Shown here: positions 1 through 8,261 of the stretch, in pieces
How the letters are laid out: each line of letters opens with the position of its first letter
How positions within the stretch are numbered: position 1 is the stretch's first letter
Assembly: GCF_042683245.1 (NCBI RefSeq)
Contig: NZ_JBHUJB010000035.1
Coordinates: 1 to 64,000 of the forward strand
Length of the DNA: 64,000 bases
Direction of reading: 5' to 3'
From: Rubritalea tangerina
GTDB taxonomy: Bacteria > Verrucomicrobiota > Verrucomicrobiia > Verrucomicrobiales > Akkermansiaceae
Program-made: the position numbers and the translations under genes
The notes under the pieces: model-generated
Databases searched by the model: none
What the model was told of the DNA's origin: nothing
What the model saw: only the letters and a program-made list of their open reading frames with translations

Positions 1-428
1 TCACCTTTGCAAGCTTTTTATTTACTTATTTTCAATCAGTTATGCTTAAGTGAACGCGCATGGGCAGGGACCACTGTCCCTCCCGCGACTGCAGGATCCA
101 GCTCTATAGCCACGGCAAACAGCTCAAAGCAGGTAGGCTTATTCCACCTCCCCTATGAGCCACTCCATACGGATCGCAAATCCCCACAACAGCTAAAAAC
201 TGTCATGGCACTGTCCAGCTGCATCCACTTCACTCACAACTTCCTACTTGTCTCATGGCCCCATCCTTACCCTCGACGACTTCCTCAAATCTTCCGGCCT
301 AGGCCCTCAATCACAAACCACCTCTTGGACAAAGCTCACGCATCCACAGTGAGCCCCTCTCTCCTGAAAGCAATGCCTGACAAAGATCTTCAGATTATAG
401 CCATTGATCAGAATAAACCAACATCTGC
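1..428. other. No convincing gene; repeat-bearing accessory flank
   Basis: The stretch before the first credible gene holds no open frame I can support. A + strand frame runs through it, but it enters the oppositely oriented gene that ends at 429, has no ribosome site and looks like no protein family. The only structure I see is the repeat copy at 54-128. The region may be decayed accessory DNA. Confidence 0.4.
54..128 (+). repeat. Diverged ~75 bp repeat, copy 1
   Basis: This stretch aligns along its whole length with 1873-1948, at roughly three quarters identity by eye. Both copies share the block CCACTGTCCCTCC and a later segment around CAAAC. Near 64-79 it holds a small hairpin, AGGGAC-CACT-GTCCCT. 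The two copies stand as direct repeats on either side of the gene at 429-1802, so they may bound an inserted cassette. No known element could be assigned. Confidence 0.5.
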
Positions 429-1802
429 TCAAGCCATGACTTCTTGTGACGCTACCAGCGCATCTTCAAACTCTCTAAGCTTATGATGAAACTCGGATTC
501 CACATAGTTAGTAAACAAGCCATTTAGCTCTTCAGATGCAGCGTCCACACGCTCAGCAATTTCGAGCTCAGCATCGAGGATATTCTGCTCACTTGGTTCC
601 AGCCCTTCTAGACAGATCTCTTTGGACTTTTGCAAATATTCCAGCATACCCTCAGCCCCGATCACTTTCAGCCCCTCTGTGATAGGAAGGTACAAAGGTC
701 CAACTGAGGAGTCGAAAAATTTATCCGCTCCTGTCATGTTTACCAGAACACTCAAACGCTCCAAACAGTAGACAGCTCTCTCATTCGGGCTCAACTCACC
801 AACTCGCGCGTCATCATGATCGATTTTGGCTGCAATTTCCTCCGACAATTTTACCCTACGAGCATGTGGATCTTCCACTTTCGTACTCGCCAACACGTTA
901 TCAGTCCTCAGCGTTTCACCAAACTGAACTGGGGTAAAGGTGAGAGGCAAACTTTCACTAACCGCCCAGTCTCGAAATCGCTTAGAACACAGTAAGTGTT
1001 GGAATTTGTAGATATCTGAATATTCTTCTAAAGCATGAGGGACTTCACCTAAAGATTCCATTGTAAAGACTAGGTCAGCACCTTGCAGTCTCTCTAGTTC
1101 TGAATGTTCATATTGCAACAGTGGAGGGTAAAATTTATCGCTTATATGTAAGCTTTTTAAACTGAGATGATCGGATGTAATTTGACCAACACCATCAACT
1201 AAGTTGTTTTTCAGAGGGCCACATAAAACTGAAGATTCAATCTGGAATATTTTATAAGTCGTACTCCCGTTCAGGGCTACAGGGCTTAGACTCAACCCAT
1301 TGAAATGCTTTTCTTTCAGAAGATCTACCATGGCTTCGTTGCAGATAATTCTTTGGGATCTTCCTGCAACTTTACCTATGAGAGGCTTACTAGGTAATTT
1401 TTTTGCCTCGAGAACTAACTGAGACACCTTCTGTATTGTAGCGTGATCCATGCTTGATAATTCTAGATCAGAATCGACTTTATAGTATGCGGCACCCTCC
1501 ATTTCAGCTGTAGTAAAAAACCTCGTTCCTGTCACAGGAAACGACAAAGGCTTACGTTTCAATCGTTCATTACCAAAGTGTGGACTACGACCTATGCCCG
1601 AGAAATATTTTAACACACTCACTGACAAGTCAGATTTGTAGTCACCTTTATATGTAATATAGCCTGCTGGTGTTCTCGGATAAGAATGTAGACTTGGAAA
1701 AGCTTGTAATAGCCCATCAATTTCATTGCTAGGCAAATAACGTTCATGACGCCTAGGCTCATCACCAGTAGGTGATAGAGTAAATTCAATTTCTTCAATC
1801 AT
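429..1802 (-). CDS. Possible immunity-type protein with a DUF4375/DMP19-like C-terminus
   Basis: A 457-residue protein with no signal peptide or membrane segment, so probably cytoplasmic. The C-terminal third (about residues 340-455) starts LSPNERAVYCLERLSVLVN and goes on to a conserved-looking IGAEG. This resembles the DUF4375/DMP19 fold found in DNA-mimic and immunity-like proteins. The middle part (about 120-300) has a loose resemblance to Imm11/DUF1629-type immunity proteins. The N-terminal 110 residues are unrecognised. No partner toxin is visible. The gene is more AT-rich than its neighbours and lies between two copies of a diverged repeat, which fits acquisition by transfer. The family assignment is by eye and uncertain. 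Confidence 0.55.
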   Translation of the reverse strand: MIEEIEFTLSPTGDEPRRHERYLPSNEIDGLLQAFPSLHSYPRTPAGYITYKGDYKSDLSVSVLKYFSGIGRSPHFGNERLKRKPLSFPVTGTRFFTTAEMEGAAYYKVDSDLELSSMDHATIQKVSQLVLEAKKLPSKPLIGKVAGRSQRIICNEAMVDLLKEKHFNGLSLSPVALNGSTTYKIFQIESSVLCGPLKNNLVDGVGQITSDHLSLKSLHISDKFYPPLLQYEHSELERLQGADLVFTMESLGEVPHALEEYSDIYKFQHLLCSKRFRDWAVSESLPLTFTPVQFGETLRTDNVLASTKVEDPHARRVKLSEEIAAKIDHDDARVGELSPNERAVYCLERLSVLVNMTGADKFFDSSVGPLYLPITEGLKVIGAEGMLEYLQKSKEICLEGLEPSEQNILDAELEIAERVDAASEELNGLFTNYVESEFHHKLREFEDALVASQEVMA

Positions 1803-1872
1803 GTCTATAGGTTATCTACGTTGGTTCTGCCTTTCCAATCTCTAACTATCAAAACAATACCTACACTACGAC

Positions 1873-1948
1873 ACGCACACAAGCAGGGAACCACTGTCCC
1901 TCCTGCGCCTGCTGAATCCGACTGTATAACCACAGCAAACACCTAAAA
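1873..1948 (+). repeat. Diverged ~75 bp repeat, copy 2
   Basis: Second copy of the repeat at 54-128, in the same orientation, about 70 bp upstream of the start of the 429-1802 gene. The hairpin is less perfect here because of one extra A (AGGGAACCACTGTCCCT). I looked for integron attC core sites and did not find convincing ones. Confidence 0.5.
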
Positions 1949-2015
1949 ACCAAGCATTGATCTTCCAACATTGAATGGAAGAGTTCTTATATGAACACTA
2001 CGACTTCTTGAGCAA

Positions 2016-2405
2016 TTACTTTTCTATCTCAGCTAGTCCCTGACGTAATTCATTGAGTGTATATCCTTTCGTACCGAAAAGGTACTTTCCACGACTTGAA
2101 GTTCTAATATTATGCAGAACGGTATGATCTTCAGTTGCATACTTCGGAACAAACATTACATAAGAAATATCACGTTTATATCCCCTCCTCTCATGCTGCC
2201 TTTGTAATATTCTTCGCAATCTCCCCAAATACCACTTATCAGCATCTTCAACTAGCGCGTCGCTTCGCAAGTCTCTAATTTCAACTTTGCCACCTCTATC
2301 TATTTTTCCATAGTAAGCTTTTTGTCCACTCACACTCAAAAAAAAATCCTCCCCATAGGCAATCGAGGACAACAACGTAATAATGATAAAACATCTCAAT
2401 CTCAT
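2016..2405 (-). CDS. Small secreted protein of unknown function
   Basis: About 129 residues from the ATG at 2405. A TTG nine bases upstream also opens the frame, but the ATG gives a cleaner signal peptide (MRLRCFIIITLLSSIAYG, then ED). The mature part is basic and mixed, with FFLSVSGQKAYYGKIDRGGK near the start and a C-terminal helix-like KGYTLNELRQGLAEIEK. I do not recognise a family. It lies between the accessory repeat region and ftsK, on the same strand as both neighbouring genes but 125 bp from ftsK, so it is probably transcribed separately or together with the gene at 429-1802. Confidence 0.55.
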   Translation of the reverse strand: MRLRCFIIITLLSSIAYGEDFFLSVSGQKAYYGKIDRGGKVEIRDLRSDALVEDADKWYLGRLRRILQRQHERRGYKRDISYVMFVPKYATEDHTVLHNIRTSSRGKYLFGTKGYTLNELRQGLAEIEK

Positions 2406-2529
2406 AACCAACAACCTATCTATAATCTAACGGAAAAACTTACATTTAGAATCACAAGCAATGCTTTGTTAGATACAAAAATTGCTGTGACCTTTTCTAC
2501 CTTATACCTATTCGTAAATCCCCACAGCC

Positions 2530-5085
2530 CTAGATATAAATATCTCTCGGCTTCGCGCCGTCGGCAGGCCCAATCATATTGCGCTCTTCAAGGATATCCA
2601 TCATCCGTGCAGCACGTGTGTACCCGAGGCGCAACCTGCGTTGCAGCAATGACGTACTCGCCTTCTGCTCTGTGGTGATCACCTCAATACATTTCAACAA
2701 ACATTCCTCATCGGCATCGGAAAGTTCATTATCATCACCCTCCTCAGAACTACCTCCACTGTCGATACTCTGCTGCACTGATTCCTCAAACTTCTGTTCT
2801 GACTGCTTAGCACAATGGTCCACAATCGCCTCCACTTCCTCATCGGAAACAAATGCCCCCTGTGCACGTTCTAACTTTGCTGAGCCAGGTGGTAAATACA
2901 GCATGTCGCCCTTACCCACCAACTTGTCTGCCCCCTTCGTATCCAAGATCACCCGTGAGTCGAGCGCCGATGATACCTGGAAAGCAATTCGGCTCGGAAT
3001 GTTTGCCTTGATGATTCCCGTCACCACATCCGCACGTGGAGTCTGAGTAGCAATGATCAAATGAATGCCCGCCGCACGCGCCTTCTGCGCAATGCGAGCA
3101 ATATTCATCTCAACGTCCGCTGGCGCCGTCTGCATCAAATCTGCTAGCTCATCAATAATCACCACAATATAGGGGAAACGATCCGGTATCTCAGACTCTT
3201 CATCCTCTAAATCTAACGCGTCATCCTCGTCAACCATACTAGGTCCCAGTTCTCCATCTTCCAGCGCTCTGGCTATCGACTCGATTACTTCTGGATCAGG
3301 CTCCTCTTCCGGCTCTGCCTCTTCAGCTACCTCAGCTTCCACCACCGGCTCTTCCTCTTTCTCAGGACGTGGACGGTTATTAAAGCTGTCGAAATTCCGC
3401 ACCCCACACTTCGCAAATAAACGATAGCGCTTCTCCATCTCGTTCACCACCCAGCGCAATGCTGCCACCACCTTGTTAGGATCGGTTACCACAGGCACCA
3501 CCAAGTGCGGTAGCTGGCTATACACCTGCATCTCCACCACCTTCGGGTCCACCATGATGAAACGTAATTCATCCGGGCTAAATTTAAATAAAATAGAGGT
3601 GATGATCGAGTTGATACACACCGACTTACCTGCCCCTGTGGCACCAGCCACTAACAAGTGAGGCATCGCAGCCAAGTCACCAATCACCGTGTTCCCATAC
3701 ACGTCCTTACCCAAAGCCAAAGGAATCTTCTTCTTCGCCGAAGTAAAGGAATCGTCTTGTAGCAACTCCCGCAGTGGCACTGCCACTTTGTCATCATTCG
3801 CAATCTCAATCCCCACCGTGTCCTTGCCCGGAATCGGTGCCAATATGTTAATCCTCTCCGCCTTCGTAGCCCTAGCAATGTCCGCTTCTAACTGAGTAAT
3901 TCGACTCACTCGCAAACCCATGCTAGGGTAGACCTCATAACGTGTGATCGTCGGCCCGCGTGTGATGTCACCCGCCGTCACATCCACACCAAATGCCTTC
4001 AGTGTGTCCACGATCGTCTTCTGCACACTCAGAAGCTCACCTTGATCCGCTCCTGCTTGCTCAGGCTCAGAGTCGTCATACGCTAACAAATCAAAGCCAG
4101 GCAACTCGTAATCTTCATACCCATCCGTCGCCAATGAAATGCCATCTTGCTTTTTCTTCTTCTCAAATGGCTTAGCCCCCGGATCTAACTTGGGCTTCTT
4201 GCGCTGCGATGAATCAATAATCTGTGGCTTTGGAATCTCCTTGAGATCCATCTCCACCTGAGGGTTCGCCTTCTCTTCTTTCTCCTTCTTCTCCTTCGCC
4301 TTTGCCGCCTTCTTCTCCTTTTCCTCTTTCACGCGTGCCTTCTCAGCTTCTGCCTTCTCTTTCGCCTCCGCCTTTGCGGCATCGCGCTCAGTCTGACGCG
4401 CCACTCGCTCAGCCTCACGAGCCGCACGCTTACTTTCCTTCTCAGCCAGACGCTCTTTGTCGTTCGCTCGCTGTTCCTTCCACTCCTTAAACTTAGCCCA
4501 ACATACCTTCGTAAATTGAATCGGATTCAAGCCCGTGAGCATGATTGTCCCAATCAAATACAAGACAACTAACAATATGATTGCCCCTGTCTTGTTCAAT
4601 AATGCCTCCAACACCTTCGTGCCAATCCCATACCCAGCAAAACCTCCCGGGTACATGATGTGGTTCCGCTGCGCCCACCCAGTCAAAAATTCCGTCACCC
4701 CAAGCAAACACGAACCCGTCAACACAAGACAAAATAAACCAATCACCGTGCGCCGCGAAAACTTCGCCCCCATGAAGGCATACGCCACCCCTAACCAAAC
4801 CATCCCAATCGGTAACAAATACCCCGCTGCCCCAAATACAATCAGTACAAAATACGACAGCAATGCCCCCACCACTCCGATCGAGTTCTCTCGTGGCACG
4901 TTCGGCTCATTGTCCTCAACCCCACCAATCCCCAATATAGGCATGTCATGCGGCGTGTAGGTAATCATCGCCAATGTTAAGATAACCCCAATACCTATCA
5001 GGGCTATTCCCGCTACCTCATTGAACCATGAAGGCAAATTGCTCTCAGGCTCTTCTCCGCGCACCGTGTTCTTCTTTGCTGCCAT
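2530..5085 (-). CDS. ftsK: DNA translocase FtsK/SpoIIIE
   Basis: Septum-associated DNA pump that clears the chromosome terminus during division. The 851 residues from the ATG at 5085 follow the family order: four N-terminal membrane segments (ALIGIGVILTLAMITY and three more), a linker of about 75 residues made almost only of K, E, R and A, the RecA-like motor and a winged-helix gamma domain at the C-terminus (LLQRRLRLGYTRAARMMDIL). The motor shows Walker A GATGAGKS and Walker B VVIIDELADLM. An upstream ATG at 5151 is in frame, but the 22 extra residues look non-coding. Odd: about 60 very acidic residues sit between the Walker motifs, longer and more charged than in common FtsK proteins. The gene is on the inferred leading strand. 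Confidence 0.95.
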   Translation of the reverse strand: MAAKKNTVRGEEPESNLPSWFNEVAGIALIGIGVILTLAMITYTPHDMPILGIGGVEDNEPNVPRENSIGVVGALLSYFVLIVFGAAGYLLPIGMVWLGVAYAFMGAKFSRRTVIGLFCLVLTGSCLLGVTEFLTGWAQRNHIMYPGGFAGYGIGTKVLEALLNKTGAIILLVVLYLIGTIMLTGLNPIQFTKVCWAKFKEWKEQRANDKERLAEKESKRAAREAERVARQTERDAAKAEAKEKAEAEKARVKEEKEKKAAKAKEKKEKEEKANPQVEMDLKEIPKPQIIDSSQRKKPKLDPGAKPFEKKKKQDGISLATDGYEDYELPGFDLLAYDDSEPEQAGADQGELLSVQKTIVDTLKAFGVDVTAGDITRGPTITRYEVYPSMGLRVSRITQLEADIARATKAERINILAPIPGKDTVGIEIANDDKVAVPLRELLQDDSFTSAKKKIPLALGKDVYGNTVIGDLAAMPHLLVAGATGAGKSVCINSIITSILFKFSPDELRFIMVDPKVVEMQVYSQLPHLVVPVVTDPNKVVAALRWVVNEMEKRYRLFAKCGVRNFDSFNNRPRPEKEEEPVVEAEVAEEAEPEEEPDPEVIESIARALEDGELGPSMVDEDDALDLEDEESEIPDRFPYIVVIIDELADLMQTAPADVEMNIARIAQKARAAGIHLIIATQTPRADVVTGIIKANIPSRIAFQVSSALDSRVILDTKGADKLVGKGDMLYLPPGSAKLERAQGAFVSDEEVEAIVDHCAKQSEQKFEESVQQSIDSGGSSEEGDDNELSDADEECLLKCIEVITTEQKASTSLLQRRLRLGYTRAARMMDILEERNMIGPADGAKPRDIYI

Positions 5086-5321
5086 ACTCGCTTCTGGTTC
5101 CTGTCTTTGGGGAGAACCCGACTCCCCAACATCCCAGCCTATCCCCCTCATGGCAAGCGAGAATTCTTAGGATTCCTTTATTGTTAAGGACGCACGGAAA
5201 GCCCGCCCCCCTCTCCCAGCTACCCACCTCCTCATCCTGAGGTCGTAAAATCCCTCCTCTTTATAGAAGCCCCAATGTTTTTTGACCTCTCTACCATTCA
5301 GGCCTATACTCAGGCATCGTC

Positions 5322-6182
5322 ATGCCAAAGAAACTCATCCCATTTTTCCTAAGCCTCTTCACCCCCTGGTTCGCGCATTCCGCTGAGCCCACTGAAGTAG
5401 AGGCCCTCGATGCACCAGCCCCCACCGAGTTCATCCGCGTCACCCGCAGCGATACCAACACGAAACTACAAACCGCTGTGACGCGCTATACCCGCGGTGA
5501 CACCACCGTCGACCTCATCGGTGCCGTCCATATCGGCGACGCCAACTACTACACCACCCTCAACGAAAAATTTAAAGCCTACCCCGCCCTCCTCTTCGAA
5601 ATGATCGGCGGAGAAAACCTCGGCGCCGGAAATGCCATCCCACAAAATGGCGAAAAACCCAATGGCGCACTCGGCATGCTCAATACCGCATTCCAAAAAA
5701 TGCAAACCGCTCTCGACCTCAAAGGCCAAAAAGACCTCGTCGACTACAGCCCAGAAAACTTCATCCACGCCGACCTTACCATCGAAGAATTCCACAAACT
5801 TAACCAAGAAAAAAAACAATCGCTCGGTAGCTTCATGCTCAAACAAGCCTTTGCCAAACCCTCCGGTAAAGAACCTAGCTCCATGGGCCTCATCATGGCT
5901 CTCATCGCCCGTGACCCCAACAAACTAAAACTCCAACTCGTCGATACCCTCGGCGAAGGAGATGCACAAATGGCCGCCATGACCGGCGATAATGTCATCA
6001 TCAATGACCGCAACCTCAAATGCCTCGCCGTCATGCAAGACCAAATCAAAGAAGGCACCCAAAAAATTGGCATCTTCTACGGCGCTGCCCACTTCCCAGA
6101 TATGGAAAAACGCCTCATCGAAATGGGCTTCAAACAATCCCAACAAACCTGGTTAGACGCCTGGGTCATCCCAAACAAATAA
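5322..6182 (+). CDS. Secreted TraB/TIKI-like (GumN family) protein
   Basis: A 286-residue exported protein with signal peptide MPKKLIPFFLSLFTPWFAHS. It has the signature of the TraB/TIKI/GumN superfamily: a first GxxH motif in DLIGAVHIGDANYY, an acidic residue after a hydrophobic strand (LLFEMIG), and a second GxxH near the C-terminus in IGIFYGAAHFPDMEKRL. In TIKI these residues bind metal for proteolysis; whether this protein is a protease is an inference. It is divergent from ftsK, with about 235 bp between the starts, and convergent with the DUF1802 gene. Nothing nearby indicates its substrate. Confidence 0.7.
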   Translation: MPKKLIPFFLSLFTPWFAHSAEPTEVEALDAPAPTEFIRVTRSDTNTKLQTAVTRYTRGDTTVDLIGAVHIGDANYYTTLNEKFKAYPALLFEMIGGENLGAGNAIPQNGEKPNGALGMLNTAFQKMQTALDLKGQKDLVDYSPENFIHADLTIEEFHKLNQEKKQSLGSFMLKQAFAKPSGKEPSSMGLIMALIARDPNKLKLQLVDTLGEGDAQMAAMTGDNVIINDRNLKCLAVMQDQIKEGTQKIGIFYGAAHFPDMEKRLIEMGFKQSQQTWLDAWVIPNK

Positions 6183-6206
6183 CCCCATCACAACCCAATG
6201 ATACCA

Positions 6207-6275
6207 AGTGAGGTGCCAAATCAGCCTCAAAGCCATTTTACGCGCTCACATAGCTAAGTGATTTTCCACCTCATT
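6207..6275. repeat. Imperfect inverted repeat between convergent genes
   Basis: Arms at 6207-6223 and 6259-6275 (AGTGAGGTGCCAAATCA against the reverse complement of TGATTTTCCACCTCATT) match at 14 of 17 positions around a 35-base loop. It lies in the gap between the stop codons of two convergent genes. It could form a hairpin ending transcription from either side, but there is no adjacent T-run. It could also be a degenerate mobile-element remnant. Confidence 0.35.
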
Positions 6276-6315
6276 TTCTTCCTGTTCGCACAGTGAAGCA
6301 ATTTGTCCACAGCGC

Positions 6316-6798
6316 CTAAACCTCCACCCAACTTCTGCACCCACCGTGAGACTTCTTGTACTCAACCACGAGTGGCGTCGCTAACTCCTCAGTCTCCACA
6401 TAGGCGACATTGATTGCCCCCGCCAGCATCCCCTTCCCTTCCCACTCAAACCTCTCCCGCACCAAGCTCTCGGCGTACACATGCCTACCATCCAAGGCCA
6501 TCACTTGCTCCCAGTCCCTCAATGCCTCCACCCTCAGCACCCGACAACAGTATCGGATCTCCACCAACTCTCCCACCTCATAAACTTTCTTCTCACTATC
6601 AGGAGCCCAATGCCGCGCAAGCTCCTTGACCTGCCCAACCTGCTTGTGGAAAAGGGTCGGAAAAAGGTAAAACCTCTCGTGCTCGAACTGAAATCCCTCC
6701 CGTCCCTCGTGAATCCCTCCCTTGCGGATGATCACGTCCTGCTCCCCTCTGCCCAGTGCTTCACACACACTCGCCCATTCCTTGAATGCCACTGCCAT
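6316..6798 (-). CDS. DUF1802 family protein
   Basis: A 160-residue cytoplasmic protein. It starts VAFKEWASVCEALGRGEQ and has IIRKGGIHEGREGFQFEHERFYLFPT followed by H.QVGQVKE, the recognisable pattern of DUF1802. The C-terminal segment (VVEYKKSHGGCRSWVEV) matches the family end. DUF1802 proteins occur mainly in cyanobacteria and in Verrucomicrobia/Planctomycetes; their function is unknown. It is a single gene, convergent with the TraB-like gene and divergent from the XapX gene, with about 80 bp between the starts. Confidence 0.75.
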   Translation of the reverse strand: MAVAFKEWASVCEALGRGEQDVIIRKGGIHEGREGFQFEHERFYLFPTLFHKQVGQVKELARHWAPDSEKKVYEVGELVEIRYCCRVLRVEALRDWEQVMALDGRHVYAESLVRERFEWEGKGMLAGAINVAYVETEELATPLVVEYKKSHGGCRSWVEV

Positions 6799-6879
6799 AA
6801 CAGCGACTTACGCTGACATCTCTCCGATTTCAAGTTTTTGCTAGATGCCCATCCTCCCAAAAGCTACCTTTCGAATACT

Positions 6880-7050
6880 ATGTCTGAGATTCTCCTTGCC
6901 CTCCTCGCTGGCCTCCTCGTTGGCCTCATCTTTTCCGCTGTCAAACTTCCCCTCCCCGCACCCCCCGTCCTCCCAGGCATCATCGGAATTCTCGGAATCT
7001 ACCTCGGCGGCCACCTCTATCAGTGGATCCTCAAAAGCTTCTTCTCATAA
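6880..7050 (+). CDS. XapX domain (DUF1427) small membrane protein
   Basis: A 56-residue peptide from the ATG at 6880; a longer frame starts at 6838 but its first 14 residues do not look coding. It shows the XapX pattern: a first membrane helix ILLALLAGLLVGLIFSAVK, the conserved proline-rich turn LPLPAPPVLPGIIGI, and a second helix GIYLGGHLYQWILKS. Function is unknown. XapX proteins have been noted near xanthosine or nucleoside metabolism genes, but none is here. It ends 80 bp before the ABC transporter operon and may share its direction by chance. Confidence 0.7.
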   Translation: MSEILLALLAGLLVGLIFSAVKLPLPAPPVLPGIIGILGIYLGGHLYQWILKSFFS

Positions 7051-7084
7051 CTCCCAACTCCGAGTTACAGTTCAAACGTCTTAT

Positions 7085-7120
7085 TATAATTGCAGTAGGT
7101 CGGTAATTTGCCTAATTACC
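7085..7120 (+). promoter_or_regulatory. -10 box and 7-bp inverted repeat ahead of the ABC/OmpA operon
   Basis: A consensus TATAAT is at 7085-7090. Only a weak -35 candidate (GTTACA at 7064, 15-base spacer) precedes it. Starting 11 bases after the -10 box is a perfect inverted repeat, GGTAATTTGCCTAATTACC (7102-7120). It ends 10 bases before the ATG at 7131. The position, just past the expected transcription start and over the ribosome-loading region, suits a repressor operator or an RNA hairpin controlling translation. No riboswitch core was recognised. Confidence 0.4.
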
Positions 7121-7130
7121 ACCTATCACT

Positions 7131-8180
7131 ATGACTAAGAATATTGCAAAAATCCTAACGGTCTGTGTCGGTGTCGCTTTGACAAGTTGCTCAAGTAACG
7201 ATGAAAACTCCGCTACCACAAACCCAGAAAATCAAAAATCCTTCAAACTCGCCTGGAGCCCATACACTGGCTGGGAACCCATCGCCTATATGGTCGATTC
7301 CGGTATCCTCAAAAAACATGCCGATAAACACGGCATCGAAATCCAAGTCGATAAACTCAACGACTACGTAGAATCTATCAATCTCTACACCTCAGGCGAA
7401 TACGACTGCGTCAGCGTCACAAACATGGACGCTCTTACCATGCCTGCTGTCGGTGGTGTCGATTCCACCTTCATCCTCCCAACAGACTTCTCCAACGGCA
7501 ATGATGCCATCGTATCAAAAGGTGCCCAGAGCATCCCAGAGCTCAAAGGCGCTACCATAAACCTCGTGGAATTCTCCGTCAGCCACTACTTGCTCGCTCG
7601 CGCCCTCCAAGAAAATAACCTCTCCGAAAAAGACCTCACAGTCACCAATTCCTCAGACGCACAACTCGGGGCCCTCTTCACCGCCAGTGACTCAGCCAAT
7701 GTCGTCACTTGGAATCCAATCGTGAATTCTATCAAATCACAACCCGGCGCCAAGGTTCTCTTCGACTCCTCCATGATCCCCGGAGAAGTCATCGACACCC
7801 TCCTCGTAAAAACCGAGTCCAATGACGCATTCAAACAAGCCCTTACAGATGCGTGGTATGAAACCATGGCTGTCATGCAAAAAAATGAGCCCGAAGCCAT
7901 GAAAATCATCGCAGCCAGCGCCGGTGGCTCACTCGAGGATTACCAACAACAACTCGCCACTACCGAGATGTTCTATAACAAAGCTGATGCTGCCAAGTTC
8001 TTCAAATCCAATGAAGTGAAAACCACCATGGAGTTCGTCCGCACCTTCGCCTACGATAAAGGACTCTTCGGTAAAGATGCTCCTAACAAAGACTTTATTG
8101 GTATTGAGTTCCCAGATGGCTCTATCATCGGCGATAAAGAAAACGTGAAGCTTCGCTTCTCAGCCCAGTTCCTAAAGTAA
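7131..8180 (+). CDS. NitT/TauT-type ABC transporter substrate-binding lipoprotein
   Basis: A 349-residue periplasmic receptor. The N-terminus MTKNIAKILTVCVGVALTSC carries a lipobox with Cys20 as the lipidation site. The body closely follows the family seen beside urea/guanidine carboxylase genes (TIGR03427-like): W.PYTGWEPIAYM near the start, NDYVESINLYTSGEYD, TNMDALTMPAVGGVDST, SNGNDAIV, VEFSVSHYLLARALQ, TWNPIV and SSMIPGEVIDTL. No carboxylase gene or guanidine riboswitch is visible, so the ligand is open; a small nitrogen compound is an inference from the family. It is the first gene of an operon: the permease follows after 81 bp and the ATPase after that. Confidence 0.85.
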   Translation: MTKNIAKILTVCVGVALTSCSSNDENSATTNPENQKSFKLAWSPYTGWEPIAYMVDSGILKKHADKHGIEIQVDKLNDYVESINLYTSGEYDCVSVTNMDALTMPAVGGVDSTFILPTDFSNGNDAIVSKGAQSIPELKGATINLVEFSVSHYLLARALQENNLSEKDLTVTNSSDAQLGALFTASDSANVVTWNPIVNSIKSQPGAKVLFDSSMIPGEVIDTLLVKTESNDAFKQALTDAWYETMAVMQKNEPEAMKIIAASAGGSLEDYQQQLATTEMFYNKADAAKFFKSNEVKTTMEFVRTFAYDKGLFGKDAPNKDFIGIEFPDGSIIGDKENVKLRFSAQFLK

Positions 8181-8261
8181 CTCACCTCACACTTCTAGCA
8201 CCCACTCTTTTCTCCAGATCAGAGTGGGCCTGCTCAGACCATAGCCCCATTCCTCACCCAA

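Noticed and set aside
240..350. Short + strand segment reading LTLDDFLKSSGL, reminiscent of S4 RNA-binding domains
   Set aside because: The similarity is about a dozen residues and is followed by stops and no glycine-rich S4 core; chance is more likely than a gene remnant.
7..486. Open + strand frame of 159 codons at the left edge
   Set aside because: It overlaps the end of the opposite-strand gene, passes through the non-coding repeat, and its composition and lack of a ribosome site do not fit a gene.
1803..2015. Integron attC site next to the immunity-like gene
   Set aside because: No pair of RYYYAAC/GTTRRRY core sites with the expected palindromic arrangement was found around the repeat copies.
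2322..2678. Open + strand frame across the small secreted gene and the 3' end of ftsK
   Set aside because: It overlaps two supported genes on the other strand and matches no family.
7051..7130. Guanidine (ykkC) riboswitch ahead of the urea-carboxylase-type receptor
   Set aside because: The family made this worth checking, but the 80-base leader is too short and lacks the conserved ACGR and GCGGGGACG-like blocks.
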